The notes under the pieces are model-generated. The model saw nothing but the letters and a program-made list of their open reading frames with translations. It ran no database searches and was not told the origin of the DNA. Below, in pieces: positions 11,588 through 21,978 of a stretch of 64,000 nucleotides of DNA. Each line of letters begins with the position of its first letter. The stretch's first letter is position 1. Source of the stretch: Plectrocnemia conspersa (Eukaryota > Arthropoda > Insecta > Trichoptera > Polycentropodidae); assembly GCA_009617715.1 (NCBI GenBank), contig VTFK01000152.1, positions 186,001 to 250,000 on the forward strand. The letters run 5' to 3'. A program made the translations under genes and the position numbers.

Positions 11588-12279
11588 TTGAAACATTTGC
11601 AAAAACTAGCATGTGTCTCTACGCGGGGCCGGCTTTGGCGAGTGTGGAATCATACATAAGAATTAAGCGCGAGCCCCCCCACCAAAAAAAGTTATGTAAC
11701 GAATACAAAATTTATTCAATAATATACAAAATACACTGCAGGGGGCCTATGTGTATGTATTTATTTAGGTTTATTATGATCAAAACTTGGCGGTACTCTA
11801 GTAACACTGATAGACACTCTCCTCTTGTCGATGCTGACATTTAATTGATATTATTTTTCATAATTAAGGAAATATAACAAATGTTCGATTAATAGCTAAA
11901 TAAAACAAATCAGAAGCTATCAGTAAACGTGTGGCTTTTTTTAAAAGTTCAGAAACTGATATTGTATCACCTTTATTTGTGATCTATAATATATTTTGTC
12001 AATGTTATTTTTTTGTCCTTGACACTTGACAACACTGCTCTAGAATATGTTTAAACATTTTCTGGTAGCTTATTATTAGCATTTGCATAATTAAAAAGCA
12101 TTTACAGCAGCTTTGAATATAATCATCACATCATTCTGTACATATTATATAAGTATTATTTTTTATAACAAATACATTATTTTTATACTGATATTTTATT
12201 TTCTATGATTTTTAACCTATTAAAAATTATACTTAGCAACGTAAAATATAAAAAATATAGTATTGGCGATTTTAACAGA
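11588..12279. other. Spacer with mariner-end relic
   Basis: Positions 11880-11975 share 'aaatgttcgattaata', a T-rich run and an 'agttcagaaactgat' block with the tail of the mariner relic at 1400-1510, so this is a second copy of that terminus without a gene. A GC-rich patch at 11610-11690 is unidentified. No gene is seen. Confidence 0.45.
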
Positions 12280-12290
12280 TTAATCCTTTC

Positions 12291-12361
12291 AACGCCAAGC
12301 GCATGATATCATGCGCAACTAAATCTACTGTCTAACGCCAAGCGCATGATATGATGCGCTC
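12291..12361. repeat. Tandem palindromic boxes
   Basis: Two copies of ACGCCAAGCGCATGATAT, about 45 bp apart, each continue into an inverted arm. The first contains the perfect 18-bp palindrome GCGCATGATATCATGCGC; the second has one mismatch to it. They sit just inside the TTAA end at 12280, the usual place for subterminal repeats bound by a transposase. Confidence 0.6.
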
Positions 12362-13034
12362 GTTAAAACCTTCGTTTTTTAAAGAAACGGAAAGGTAAAA
12401 GTTGGCAATATATGTTTTAAAAATCAGTTTGAGTTCCTAGTAAACAATTTCAGTGATTTTATTTATAGAATTTGCGATGAAACAGTGGTATATATAATTA
12501 TAAAGTCACGCCTTAATTTTAGTCGTTTGTATTTCGCGCGCGGTTTCGATCGTGCTTCTTTAGACCACTTTTAGGGTTAGCACAAACGCATCGCGGAAAT
12601 TCATTTTTTTATACTTTAATTTATGAATCGAAATTAAATTATGTCATCAATATATCAATGATAATTGTGATTTGTAAATACTTGTGAATATATTTATACG
12701 TTATTTCGACTGTTTTAATATTGTCAACTGTTTTTGTGATTGGTTTTTATTGTTTGTAATAATTAAATAATAATAATAATAATTACTATTAAATACTTAT
12801 TAATAAATATAAATAAGATATAATTAATAAAATATCAATATTAACTCTTAGTAAATATTAAATAATAATAATAATAACAAAAACGATTCCTTGTCGTAGA
12901 ATCATTTTATTTTACTTGTTCTATTATTTTATAATTTATTTGTAATGTGTTTATTTATTTACATTAAATTAATACCATCGTGACCTAACAGGTTACCCCA
13001 ATGCGTCACGATGGTCGAAAAGTTTATTATTTAT

Positions 13035-13072
13035 TGTATATATATATGTGTGTGTGTGTGTAATATATATTA
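13035..13072. repeat. TA/TG microsatellite
   Basis: A run of TA dinucleotides followed by about eight TG units and a further TA run. Confidence 0.8.
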
Positions 13073-13690
13073 CAGATTCCGCCTGGAGTGTAGATATGTT
13101 GCACTCTTGCCGGTCCCAAGCCCGGATAAAGGAGGAGGGTTTCTATCATGGAGCAAACCAACCAACGTGGATAAATCCAAATAGTTATGAAAAAATCACA
13201 AAGAAATAATAAATCCGCCCCGATTCATAATGACCTAGACCAGAGGTCGGCAAAGTGCGGCTCCGGAGCCGCATGCGGCTCTTTGGCCCCTTAAGTGTGG
13301 CTCTGGCACAAATATCCACGGGCATTCGCACCAGATTTAAAAAAAACAAGGAAATATGGAGCTCTAAATTCGAACGTCTTAGTGTTGATTTGGAAAATTA
13401 TAATAAAGGTTTGCTAAATTAATAAATAGATTTGGCTCTCAATTTTTTTTAATTATTGTAATGTACAGATTTGGCTCTTTGGCTAATAAGTTTGCCGACC
13501 ACTGACCTAGACGAACGAAATCTAGATAAATGATTGGACTTCAATTTTGGAAGCTGGAATGTGCAATATTACAACCAGGAAAAATGCAAACAATATCGGA
13601 AGACATACTAAAACTGAAGATATATCTAGAAGCCCTACAAGAAATTAGGTGGAAATGCCAAAACCGATCACCGGTTGTAGTGCCGTGGAA
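13073..13690 (+). mobile_element. RTE-like retrotransposon endonuclease relic, split by a hAT element
   Basis: The left part (13080-13240) contains 'gccggtcccaagcccggata', a conserved block before the first ORF of RTE-like elements. The right part (13505-13690) reads, across a frameshift, FGSWNV then LQPGKMQTISEDILKLK and EALQEIRW; this is the start of the apurinic endonuclease domain (family form FGTWNVRSL...LALQEVRW). A 264-bp hAT element sits between the two halves. Broken and inactive. Confidence 0.75.
13241..13504. mobile_element. 264-bp non-autonomous hAT element with perfect 8-bp target duplication
   Basis: The ends are CAGAGGTCGGCAAA at 13241 and its near inverse TTTGCCGACCACTG ending at 13504. 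The flanks carry the perfect 8-bp direct repeat ACCTAGAC (13233-13240 and 13505-13512), the hAT hallmark. Subterminal GC-rich blocks, including a CGGAGCCGCATGCGGCTC palindrome-like motif, follow. There is no transposase frame, so it is a MITE moved by an enzyme elsewhere. Confidence 0.95.
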
Positions 13691-13739
13691 GAAGAAGAAG
13701 AATATGTATATATTATAAATTATACATCTTATTATATAT

Positions 13740-14338
13740 AGTTAAATGTAACATCGTATCTTGCTATTAAGTTTTATTATTTATTATTTTTATATATAAA
13801 GAAATATGACAACCTTCAACAACAACCAATTGCAAACACCATTGATCAAAAACAAACGGTTTGGTTATTAGGGTTATTTTTGTGTACGATATATGTGATT
13901 TTGTATGCATCAAAGAAATCTTGTCGATTTGTAAATTTTTATAACAGGATGTAGGTCAGACGAAGAAAAAATGCGTTGCAGATTTATATATTAAAATTGT
14001 CTCAGTGTGAGCATGACCCTGCTTGTCGTTCGCTTGTATAGTGCCGCGCGCGTGCATGTGTGTGTAGGTGTGTGTAAGCGAGCCAACACGCGGACCGACC
14101 AATAGATTTAGTTTTGTTCACTTAATATTTCCAACAATACGACTAAAAATGTTTGTTTATTGATATAATTAGAATGTTTAAATCGTGTTAATCATACATA
14201 TATAATTTTAAAATATAAAAATTGAGTATTTTGGCTGTAATGATGTGTTAAACAGAGTAAGTAGCCAAAAAATTATATCGCTAAAAACGCATGGCGTACA
14301 TCGAGTAATTAACAATTTACCGGTCGGCGGTCCAAGGG
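13740..14338. other. Upstream region of ZAD gene 2
   Basis: A/T-rich with a CA/TG-rich, GC-richer patch at 14030-14100. No clear TATA box or initiator is seen. The promoter of ZAD gene 2 should lie here or within 14339-14398. Confidence 0.35.
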
Positions 14339-14398
14339 TTAACGGCATAAAATAAATAAATAGAATTTTACTATGGCAACATTAATTGACATCTAAAT

Positions 14399-17300
14399 AT
14401 GTCAATGGCGGCTCAACTGACAGCTTTAGGTTCTGGAGACGAGATTTGTCGAACATGCCTTCGGAGCACTGCGTCGTCAGGAACTCCCAAACATTTGTTT
14501 CACTCGAGAAAAAAATCGGCAGGAACTACAGTTTTATTAGCCGAGATGCTTTCAGCCTGTTCGCCATACACAGTATACAAATTCACATTTTCTATTCCAT
14601 TTCATAAGATCATTTATAAAAATGTTATTCGCCATTTATAGATTACTGAATCTGACGGCTTTCCTTTGAAAATTTGCTGTCGCTGCTATAAAAAATTATG
14701 CTCGGCCTATAAATTCAGACTTTTGTGCGAGTCTTCGTACATTTCGTTTTTAAACCACACGTCATGCGCATTGAAACTCGATCAAGTCAAAATAGAGAGT
14801 TGCGACGGTCAAACGCAAAACTCCATTGCGCAATTGGCCGAACCATACAAATCAAGCTTGAAGTCTGAAGAAAGTTTGTATAAATTCAACGATAGTAATT
14901 ATGTTAAATTAGAAGACGATCATCATAATGATTTGGATTACGATGATGGGCCAAAGTATTCGCCCCTGAACGATGTTGACAACGTTAAAGATGAATTGGA
15001 GTCAGTTTGTAAAGAAAAACATTCAAAGAAAGGTTAGTGAGTTGTTTCGTTTTCGATTTATTTATCCTGGTTGAATTTAATATTAATTATTTTTAGGTCT
15101 TGATAAGAAAATGTATAAGTCGCTGAAGAAGAGCTTGAAAGCTAAGAAGAAATTGTCTTTAGAAGAGAAAAAAGATAGTCTCACTTGTGCTTATTGCGCT
15201 AGAATGTTTAAATGGAAGCATTTGTTGATAGCACATCAAGACTCGCATTTTGGGATTAAAAGATACTATTGTGAAATATGTAAAAAAGGTACGTATGATT
15301 TATTAGCGCTACAATTAAATGTTTGTAAACATATATTGTTGCGATCTGAAAGGTGCATTTTCTACACAGTCAATCGTCAATCTCGAATGGCTTAATAATG
15401 ATGCCATTAAAATACGATACATGCTTTTTTATGTTATGTTACATTTTTTTAAATTTTATTGATATATCATTGTATATGCAAATTAATTAATCCATGATGT
15501 TATTCCTTTCATTTTCATTAATTTAAGCAAGTGACTCTTCTACAAATTACTTTTTTAACATGAACCATTTTCTAGATAGTTTTGCATTCATCATAATTAA
15601 ATGTAGTACTAAAGATCATTTGAAAGCGAGTGGTAAATATGATAACCTGAAAGTTCTATATCTGGAGAATAATCATATGGATCATTTGATTGTCTTAAAA
15701 GAACTGCTTCTGTCCGTCATCCAAGTTGCTGGCGGTAGACTTTAGCTGTTATTAGGCGATTCCTTTAAACACATTACGGTCCGCTATTTTCGTGGAAATT
15801 TAATTGTTTATACTTCCATTTTTGACAAAAGAACACATATTTTACGCTACCAAAATTTTATAAATATTTATATAAAATATTAAATGTTTATTATGTTTGC
15901 ACAATATTTTTATAAGCTTATATTGTTTTAAACCTTAGAAAACGCTTGAATTGATTGCCGCAAAGTTTCGCTATCACGCGAAAACGCGTGAATGGGCTGT
16001 AATGTGTTAGAAAGTTTGTTAAAAAAAATCTTTTTGTTGTCATGTTTACATAAAGGCTTAATTTTTCATTCTCTGTGACAATTAAAAATTAATTATAGAG
16101 CAGGTAAAGAGGCACATATAACGACATATTTTGACAGCTTATAAAGGATCCGTACACTTAACTCCTGGACTTTTTCCATTGAATTCAGATGATTAAGCAC
16201 TGTTGACAGTGAATATATGAACTCGTTCGCTAATCACTGTGTTACATTTTTTCATATTTAGATTACAGAAACGAGAAAGACCACAAGAGCTTCCACCGCA
16301 GAGGTCTCAAGTTCCAATGCGACACGTGTGCGAAACGATTCAACACCAAAGCAAAACTAGCAATTCATTTAGAGACACATTCGACAGATAGAGAAAAGAT
16401 ATTCTGTGATATAGACGGATGCGATCGAGTGTTTTTGAGCATCAATGGCTTGGATAGACATAAGTAAATATTACATTTTGTTTTGCTTACCTATTCTTGT
16501 CGTTGCCTTGTGACTAGGGTTCAATCGAATAGTCCAATTATTCCCACAATTTTCAACTATATGAATATTCAAATAATTTACCGAATATTCGTTTGCACTA
16601 CCTTGAATGAAATTTGCAAAAAATCTTAGAATGACACAATTTGTACCGCTTCAAAATTCATAATACTTTATTTTGGTTCGAAATGCAAGACAATGAGACA
16701 CTTCTTTTTAACCAAAAAATGCTTTTATGCCTTCGAAAAATAATATAGTAAATAGAATATTTATCGTCTGTGTCTATTATGACCGAAATTCGCAGAATTC
16801 GTTCGTTGAACGAAGCAAAACGTTGGAAAGGCCCACCATTTATTATCGTTTTACGCTTATCTCAAATCTTTGTGAAATTCGTGTTACGTTTTTGTATTTG
16901 TTGTTTCAATACGCAAAGATTTTACTTCAATTAGTTCAATAATTCGATTGCGATTAATTTATTTCTACTTATTTAATTTATATGGAAATTCGCACAAAAC
17001 AAACGCCCATATAGATGCAATCTTTGTATATATAAATTTCGTTCAAACATTATTAGCTATTGTATATACAATAAATTTGATAAAATTATGTATTTAAAAT
17101 GTTCCACCAATTTTGCTGAATTAATTCAATCGCAGCTGATCTTAATTCTGGTGATATGAAAAAGCTGATCAACATGTATATAATAATAAATTAGGCATTT
17201 TCCTTTTAACGCCCTCACTGATCAGTAGTTTGCACAGCATTGTGTTATGCATATTTTATAAAATAAAAAAGTATAACGATTGTAAAAATAATTAATTAAT

Positions 17301-18109
17301 AATTAAAGTAATTATTATTAACCAATAAATTAATGTCGGTAAAAACCAAGAAAAAAATGATATATATTTGAATTTTCGAATACTTCATCCATTTTTTATT
17401 CAATATTCAAATAGTTGAAAGCAACGAATAATTGAGAATCCTACTTGTGACTCACAGCCACTGCCCGACTAGATTTTTTATTAAATTCCCTCGATACTTT
17501 TCTTCTTGTTCCACCAACAAACTTCGCACATATTAAATATGTGACAATAAACAAGTCAAAAGGAGGCATTCAATATTACAAGAAGTGACTGCTATTAATG
17601 CTTCTCATTGTCACATTAAATTAATTTAATAAAAAACATTTTTTAGGTTGTCACACACTGGTTTAAAAAATTTCATATGCCAAGTGTGCAGTAAATGCTT
17701 CATAGACAAATATCAATTAGAAGTTCATCTTCGGATTCATACGAACGATAGAAGGTTTAATTGCGGATTTTGTGATAAGAAATTTATTACGACGTCGGCT
17801 AGGAACGCTCATGAAAAATGGTAATTTATATTAAATAATACAATAAGAACGATCCGAAAGAAAAAATATTGATTTTATGTGATTTTCAGGCACACTAAAG
17901 TGAAGAATTACGTATGTCAGCATTGCGAAAAAGGCTTTGTGAGTTCGTCAGGTTTGAAGCGTCACATTTTGTGTCACACTAAGGAGCAACGTCAAGAATG
18001 CAGATTCTGCGGAAAGAAATTCGCTAGGTTCGACAATAAAAAGCGACACGAGATGACTACTCATCAGTTGAACGATAAACCGTTGTTAGCATCTTCCGAT
18101 CTTATGTAG
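14399..18109 (+). CDS. ZAD-C2H2 zinc-finger protein 2 (6 exons, 450 aa)
   Basis: A second insect ZAD-C2H2 nuclear protein, probably a DNA-binding regulator. Exons: 14399-14572, 14642-15032, 15097-15288, 16262-16463, 17647-17820, 17890-18109; all GT-AG, frame kept throughout. The ZAD uses Cys17, Cys20, Cys70 and Cys73 (CRTC...CCRC). An acidic linker with Asp/Glu runs (residues ~110-190) is followed by a basic patch (KKSLKAKKK), then about eight C2H2 fingers; the second is degenerate and the fourth has a C-x4-C spacing. Translation may begin at Met1 (14399) or Met3 (14405). Intron phases differ from ZAD genes 1 and 3, so it is a more distant family member. Intron 4 carries a 929-bp hAT element. 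Target unknown. Confidence 0.9.
16515..17443. mobile_element. 929-bp hAT-like element in intron 4 of ZAD gene 2
   Basis: The termini are TAGGGTTC at 16515 and GAATCCTA ending at 17443, nearly perfect inverted repeats, with further inverted similarity inside (TTTCAACTAT-TGAATATT blocks on both sides). The flanks carry the perfect 8-bp target duplication CTTGTGAC (16507-16514 and 17444-17451). No transposase frame is present, so it is non-autonomous. Excising it in silico leaves a short normal intron. Confidence 0.92.
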
Positions 18110-18457
18110 CTAGTGTTTATTAATCACTACTTATTTTTATTTTTTTGGTCAAATATTCTAGAATAAGATATGATCAAATATCGATACCGCTTCATATAAT
18201 ATCTAATTTTAATATTATTGTGTATATATATATTAGACAAATTGTTATGATATCGACAAAGACTACTTAGTAACTCAAAAAGTAATAAGTGTTAAATAAT
18301 CTATATTCCAGTTTTATTCAATGTTGTTATTATATAATAATAGTAGCGACGTTATTTACTGACCAAATTGTTATCATTCATATTGTATTGTTGAATATAT
18401 GTTTATATAAATCAAGAGTGCTTATTTTTTATATTTATTAAAATGGAAATGTGTCGA

Positions 18458-18463
18458 AATAAA
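18458..18463 (+). promoter_or_regulatory. Candidate poly(A) signal of ZAD gene 2
   Basis: AATAAA about 350 bp after the stop codon. The spacer 18110-18600 holds nothing else I can identify. Confidence 0.3.
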
Positions 18464-18604
18464 ATAATACTATTTAAGAAATACTTAATAATATGAGTTA
18501 AATGATCTATGAACTAGAAAAATTTGGCCCGCATGAAAGTTACTGAAGGGAGTTAACCTTACTAGTTTTTGACAGAAAAAATAAATTAATTAACTTAAGA
18601 GGTT

Positions 18605-18900
18605 TTAAATGTTCTTCTTCCTCGCCTTTACATTTGCAAATTCTGCAATCACGTCTTGTAATGACATTTTTTAGACTTCATGCTCCATTGCTAATATAGC
18701 AAGTTCACTGAGTCTATATTGATTGACTGAATTTCTTTTACAATCTTTAATTAATTTTAATTTGCTAAATGTACGCTCTACACTAGCGACAGTAACTGGA
18801 AAAGTGAAAAGCAATAAAAAGGCTGCATACACTTCAGAGAATTCGCTTTCCATACAATTATATTTTAAAATGATTAAGTCCGAAAATTGTTATATCGACA
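18605..18900 (-). mobile_element. hAT transposase C-terminal fragment
   Basis: The minus-strand frame reads LLLFTFPVTVASVERTFSKL, then YRLSELAILAMEHEV, and after one stop DVIAEFANVKARKKN. This is the dimerisation domain at the C-terminus of hAT transposases (family form FxxxPVTVASAERSFSKLKLIK...LSIEHE...FASKKAR). The catalytic core is absent and an in-frame stop is present, so it is a dead piece. Confidence 0.85.
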
Positions 18901-18941
18901 TCATTTAGTTACGATCATTTCTTAACCTTTAGAAGTCTAAA

Positions 18942-19025
18942 GCAGGGCGGGCCCGAGGGACAGGCACTACAGGCGATCGCCTGGGGCGCTAGACTTGTGG
19001 GGCACCATGATACCAAATAAAGATG
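18942..19025 (+). mobile_element. Isolated hAT-type left terminus
   Basis: The sequence starts with CAGGGCGGGCCCGAGGGAC and continues 'caggcgatcgcctggggcgc', a GC-rich terminus typical of hAT elements. No matching right end is found nearby. It may come from the same family as the adjacent transposase fragment, but its orientation points away from it. Confidence 0.5.
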
Positions 19026-19325
19026 TAGTATTCACCTTAAATAATATAATCTGATATTATTTGTCGCGCTTATGCGCTGACCTAAGTGATTTACTGTAAA
19101 GCAATAAAAACATGCATATATTATTTTTATTTGATCCGTATTCAAGAGGGTGGAAGCCGCGAAGTCGGGATGTTGAAAGATTAACAGTATGGAGAGGAAA
19201 ACACCGACGGCGATTAAACGACTAAACTTCATATATACTGGTCATTGATTGGCTAGGTACACTGTTCCATATTTTTTAACTTAATATAAATCGAGCATCA
19301 TCAACCGTTAGCCGGTTAAGTTAGG

Positions 19326-19766
19326 TTAGCTATCCAATTTTTTAAACTGCATATAATCCGAACATACACCGGCTACAATCATATTTTTCTTCCAACTTTG
19401 TTCCTGGTGTCTTCTAATTCTGATGAAGGTGGATACACTCTCTTCTTGGAAGAGGTTGTAGAGCTCCCGATTGTTTCGTATACGCCACTCGTTGCTCTCG
19501 TATATAGTGCCGTGTATCCTGTGAAGCACTTTTCTCTCGAATATGTCAAGCAGCCTTTCGTCGGCCCTGGTAAGTGTCCAGCTCTCTGAATCGTATGTCA
19601 GAATTGGTCTGATCAGCGTTTTATAGAGCAATATTTTTGTACGACGAGATAGTGTCCATGATTTGATTTGTTTTATTAGGCTGAAATAGTATTTATTTGC
19701 TGACACTACTCGTCTCTTGATCTCCTTGCTAACATAATATGAATTATACATATAGTGACAAATCAT
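19326..19766 (-). mobile_element. RTE/CR1-like reverse transcriptase C-terminal fragment
   Basis: A 146-codon open frame reads KILLYKTLIRPILTYDSESW, then LLDIFERKVLHRIHGTIYE and LYNLFQEESVSTFIRIRR, the region after the catalytic core of non-LTR reverse transcriptases. The frame is intact, but the fragment lacks the catalytic motifs and the 3' end, so it is a truncated relic, younger than the copy at 3481-3850. Confidence 0.85.
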
Positions 19767-20540
19767 ATTAAGTTTTTAATAAAGACAGATACTGAAAAAA
19801 CAGAGATACAGACAAGACTAAGAGAATAAATGATGTATATCCAGAAATAAATGAGGAGATTTTTCTGAGAAACGCTACCATATATAATTTGATTAAAGAC
19901 ATTTTATTGTTTGTAAACTCATTACTTTTTTTATGCAATAATGTAAATTAAATATAATAGATACAAAAAATGTTTTAGACCACTAAAACGCTGCTCGTGA
20001 TAGATCCAAACTCATTATGTATTCATTATAATTGCTCTTATTCATCCTGTTATTACAAATTAATTTTATTACAATAATTTTAGTCTCTTGTCTTCACCTA
20101 TTGCAGTAGCATGTTGCTGTTAACTTAACTTTCAACTTAAAATATTAATTTTAGGTTAAATTGATTTTATGATAAATTAAATATTTTATTGTGAAGAATT
20201 TATTCATTATGCCAAAAATTAGGTGGCACTCTGGTAACACTTAGGTGACGGCGAATGGCAACACGTTCCTTAGCGGATCTCTCATTAGTCGGTTTGTGAA
20301 GCAGACAATTAATTTATTGTTTTAATTATTGCAAAATAAGTTTTTTCTTAATTACTGCAATCACAAAAGTAGCGTCGAAGCGAAGCATATGCTAAAAAAT
20401 TATCGCCTCAAACGACCATTTTGTGCCGCACGAAACGGTTTTATACGGGCTCAAAACCTAGACGTATAAATTATTATCCATGGTTCTCAATCTAAAAACG
20501 TGCTGTTACAGTGAATGTGTATTTTTGTTCAAATACATTT
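19767..20540. other. AT-rich spacer, no gene seen
   Basis: No supported gene. 'ggtggcactctggtaacact' near 20222 resembles 'ggcggtactctagtaacact' near 11789, so a short dispersed repeat is shared. Confidence 0.45.
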
Positions 20541-20549
20541 TCAGCAGTA

Positions 20550-21180
20550 GATATATATTTCTACTAGAGAATATATAATTTAACTGCGTTAGTGAAATTA
20601 TATGCTGCTCTTAAATGTCTATGAAACTATTTGACAGTTGCGAAACGTCCATTTTCTGTTCAAACCCAAACCGAACCTAATAAAAGTTCATAAGTACTTA
20701 ATTATAGTTTTAGAACTTTCATTAGGTCAAGTTCAAAATATTTCTCTCAGGGGAAAATAAGCAGAAGAAGAAGTAAAGACAGGTGTTACATCTCGCATAT
20801 TGCTCCATAGTTTGTCTGCACTTTGATATTACACTGTTTTAAAAATATGATAGCTATCCTTACCGATATTACTACAAACAGAGTGTTGGGCAAAGAATAT
20901 TCGAATCTAATTTTGGTCAATAAGAAGGCACAAAAACAATTATCCCTTCTCATAAGTCAAAAATTCACGTCAAAAACAATAAAATCCTGTCGGCGCCGTT
21001 ACCCAGCGTTCTCACTGCAACGGCGCCTACGCGATTTTATGGCTTTTGATGTGGATTTTTGGCTTCTGAGAAAGGATAATTGTTTTTTGTGCTTTTATTG
21101 GTCAAAATTCGGTTTAGATATGCTTAATTTGCCTCTCACTTATTGTAAGTGCTAATAATATATTTCTGAAGCATCTGCCT
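20550..21180 (+). repeat. Foldback repeat family A, copy with complete hairpin
   Basis: Positions 20909-21000 and 21019-21112 are long imperfect inverted arms with a loop of about 20 bp, for example 'caaaaacaattatcccttct' on the left against 'agaaaggataattg' on the right, and GGCGCCGTT against AACGGCGCC at the tip. On the left lie the other family blocks (AGTTTTAGAACT, 'ttgcgaaacgtccatttt', 'cagtagatatatatttctac'). Transcribed, it would form a hairpin of about 95 bp. It is non-coding. Confidence 0.8.
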
Positions 21181-21900
21181 CATCGTTTCCTGGCTTCCAC
21201 TAAAGAGCGTTTCAAATGATGAATGATGTAAGACTTGATACAGGACTATTTAAATTTTCCGTTTTGTACGAATGGATTGTTTTAGGTTATTAATATATAC
21301 ATATTTGGCAAACCTCTTGGGGCCCCCCGATCCCAAGGACACACACATGCTGTCCGTAGTTATACATAGTAGTTATGCCACTAAACTCGCACTTAGTAAT
21401 TAGGTGGCACTTAAAAATAGAGGTCTTTCAGTATCTCTGGATTATATAAAATCCTTACCAGTTTAAAGAATGATTTTTGTGGTATACACAACACAAATAG
21501 AGATTCATACAGTAGGAACTGTGCAAGTGATAATACAAAAAGCTTTTTAATTATTGATGCTTAGGAGTAGTGGTTTATAATAAAAGTTAATATAATTTTT
21601 GTGTTTGATTCAAACATATTATTTCAATAATAAAACAAAAGTAAATTTGCTACAATATAAATTACGTATATAAAATTATTTTAAATAAATTTTATACTTA
21701 TGTACAAATTCATTAATTGTATAGATTGTTAGGAGAATAATTACAATAATTGATATATAAACAACATATCTAGAATTACACTGTGAGATTCAAATTGAGT
21801 TTGGAAACATTTCAGTTTAACAAATTAACTCATCATGCATTTCACAGTGTAATCAGAGCTTTAAATACCGATTTGGTCATTTGATTTAAAACTTAATCAT
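21181..21900. other. AT-rich spacer 3' of ZAD gene 3
   Basis: A/T-rich; a short GC patch ('cctcttggggccccccgatc' near 21314) is unidentified. No gene seen. Confidence 0.4.
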
Positions 21901-21906
21901 TTTATT
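21901..21906 (-). promoter_or_regulatory. Candidate poly(A) signal of ZAD gene 3
   Basis: An AATAAA hexamer on the minus strand about 75 bp after the stop codon. Confidence 0.5.
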
Positions 21907-21978
21907 GCCAGTATATTGCATAGTCAAAAAATCAAATAAAAATTAAAAACACACATCACTAGTTTCACAAAAAAACAC

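Larger units (their letters stand above)
12280..14342. mobile_element. Possible TTAA-bounded piggyBac-like composite
   Basis: At the left, TTAA (12280-12283) is followed by TCCTTTCAACGCC; at the right, GGCGGTCCAAGGG precedes TTAA (14339-14342). Read inward the ends are similar (TTAA-nCCTTnnnncGCC) and fit the piggyBac pattern. No piggyBac transposase is visible; inside are an RTE relic and a hAT element. The ends could instead belong to two separate small elements. Confidence 0.35.

Noticed and set aside
18671..18942. A complete hAT element made of the transposase fragment and the adjacent CAGGGCGGG terminus
   Set aside because: The terminus points away from the fragment and no second end or 8-bp duplication was found.
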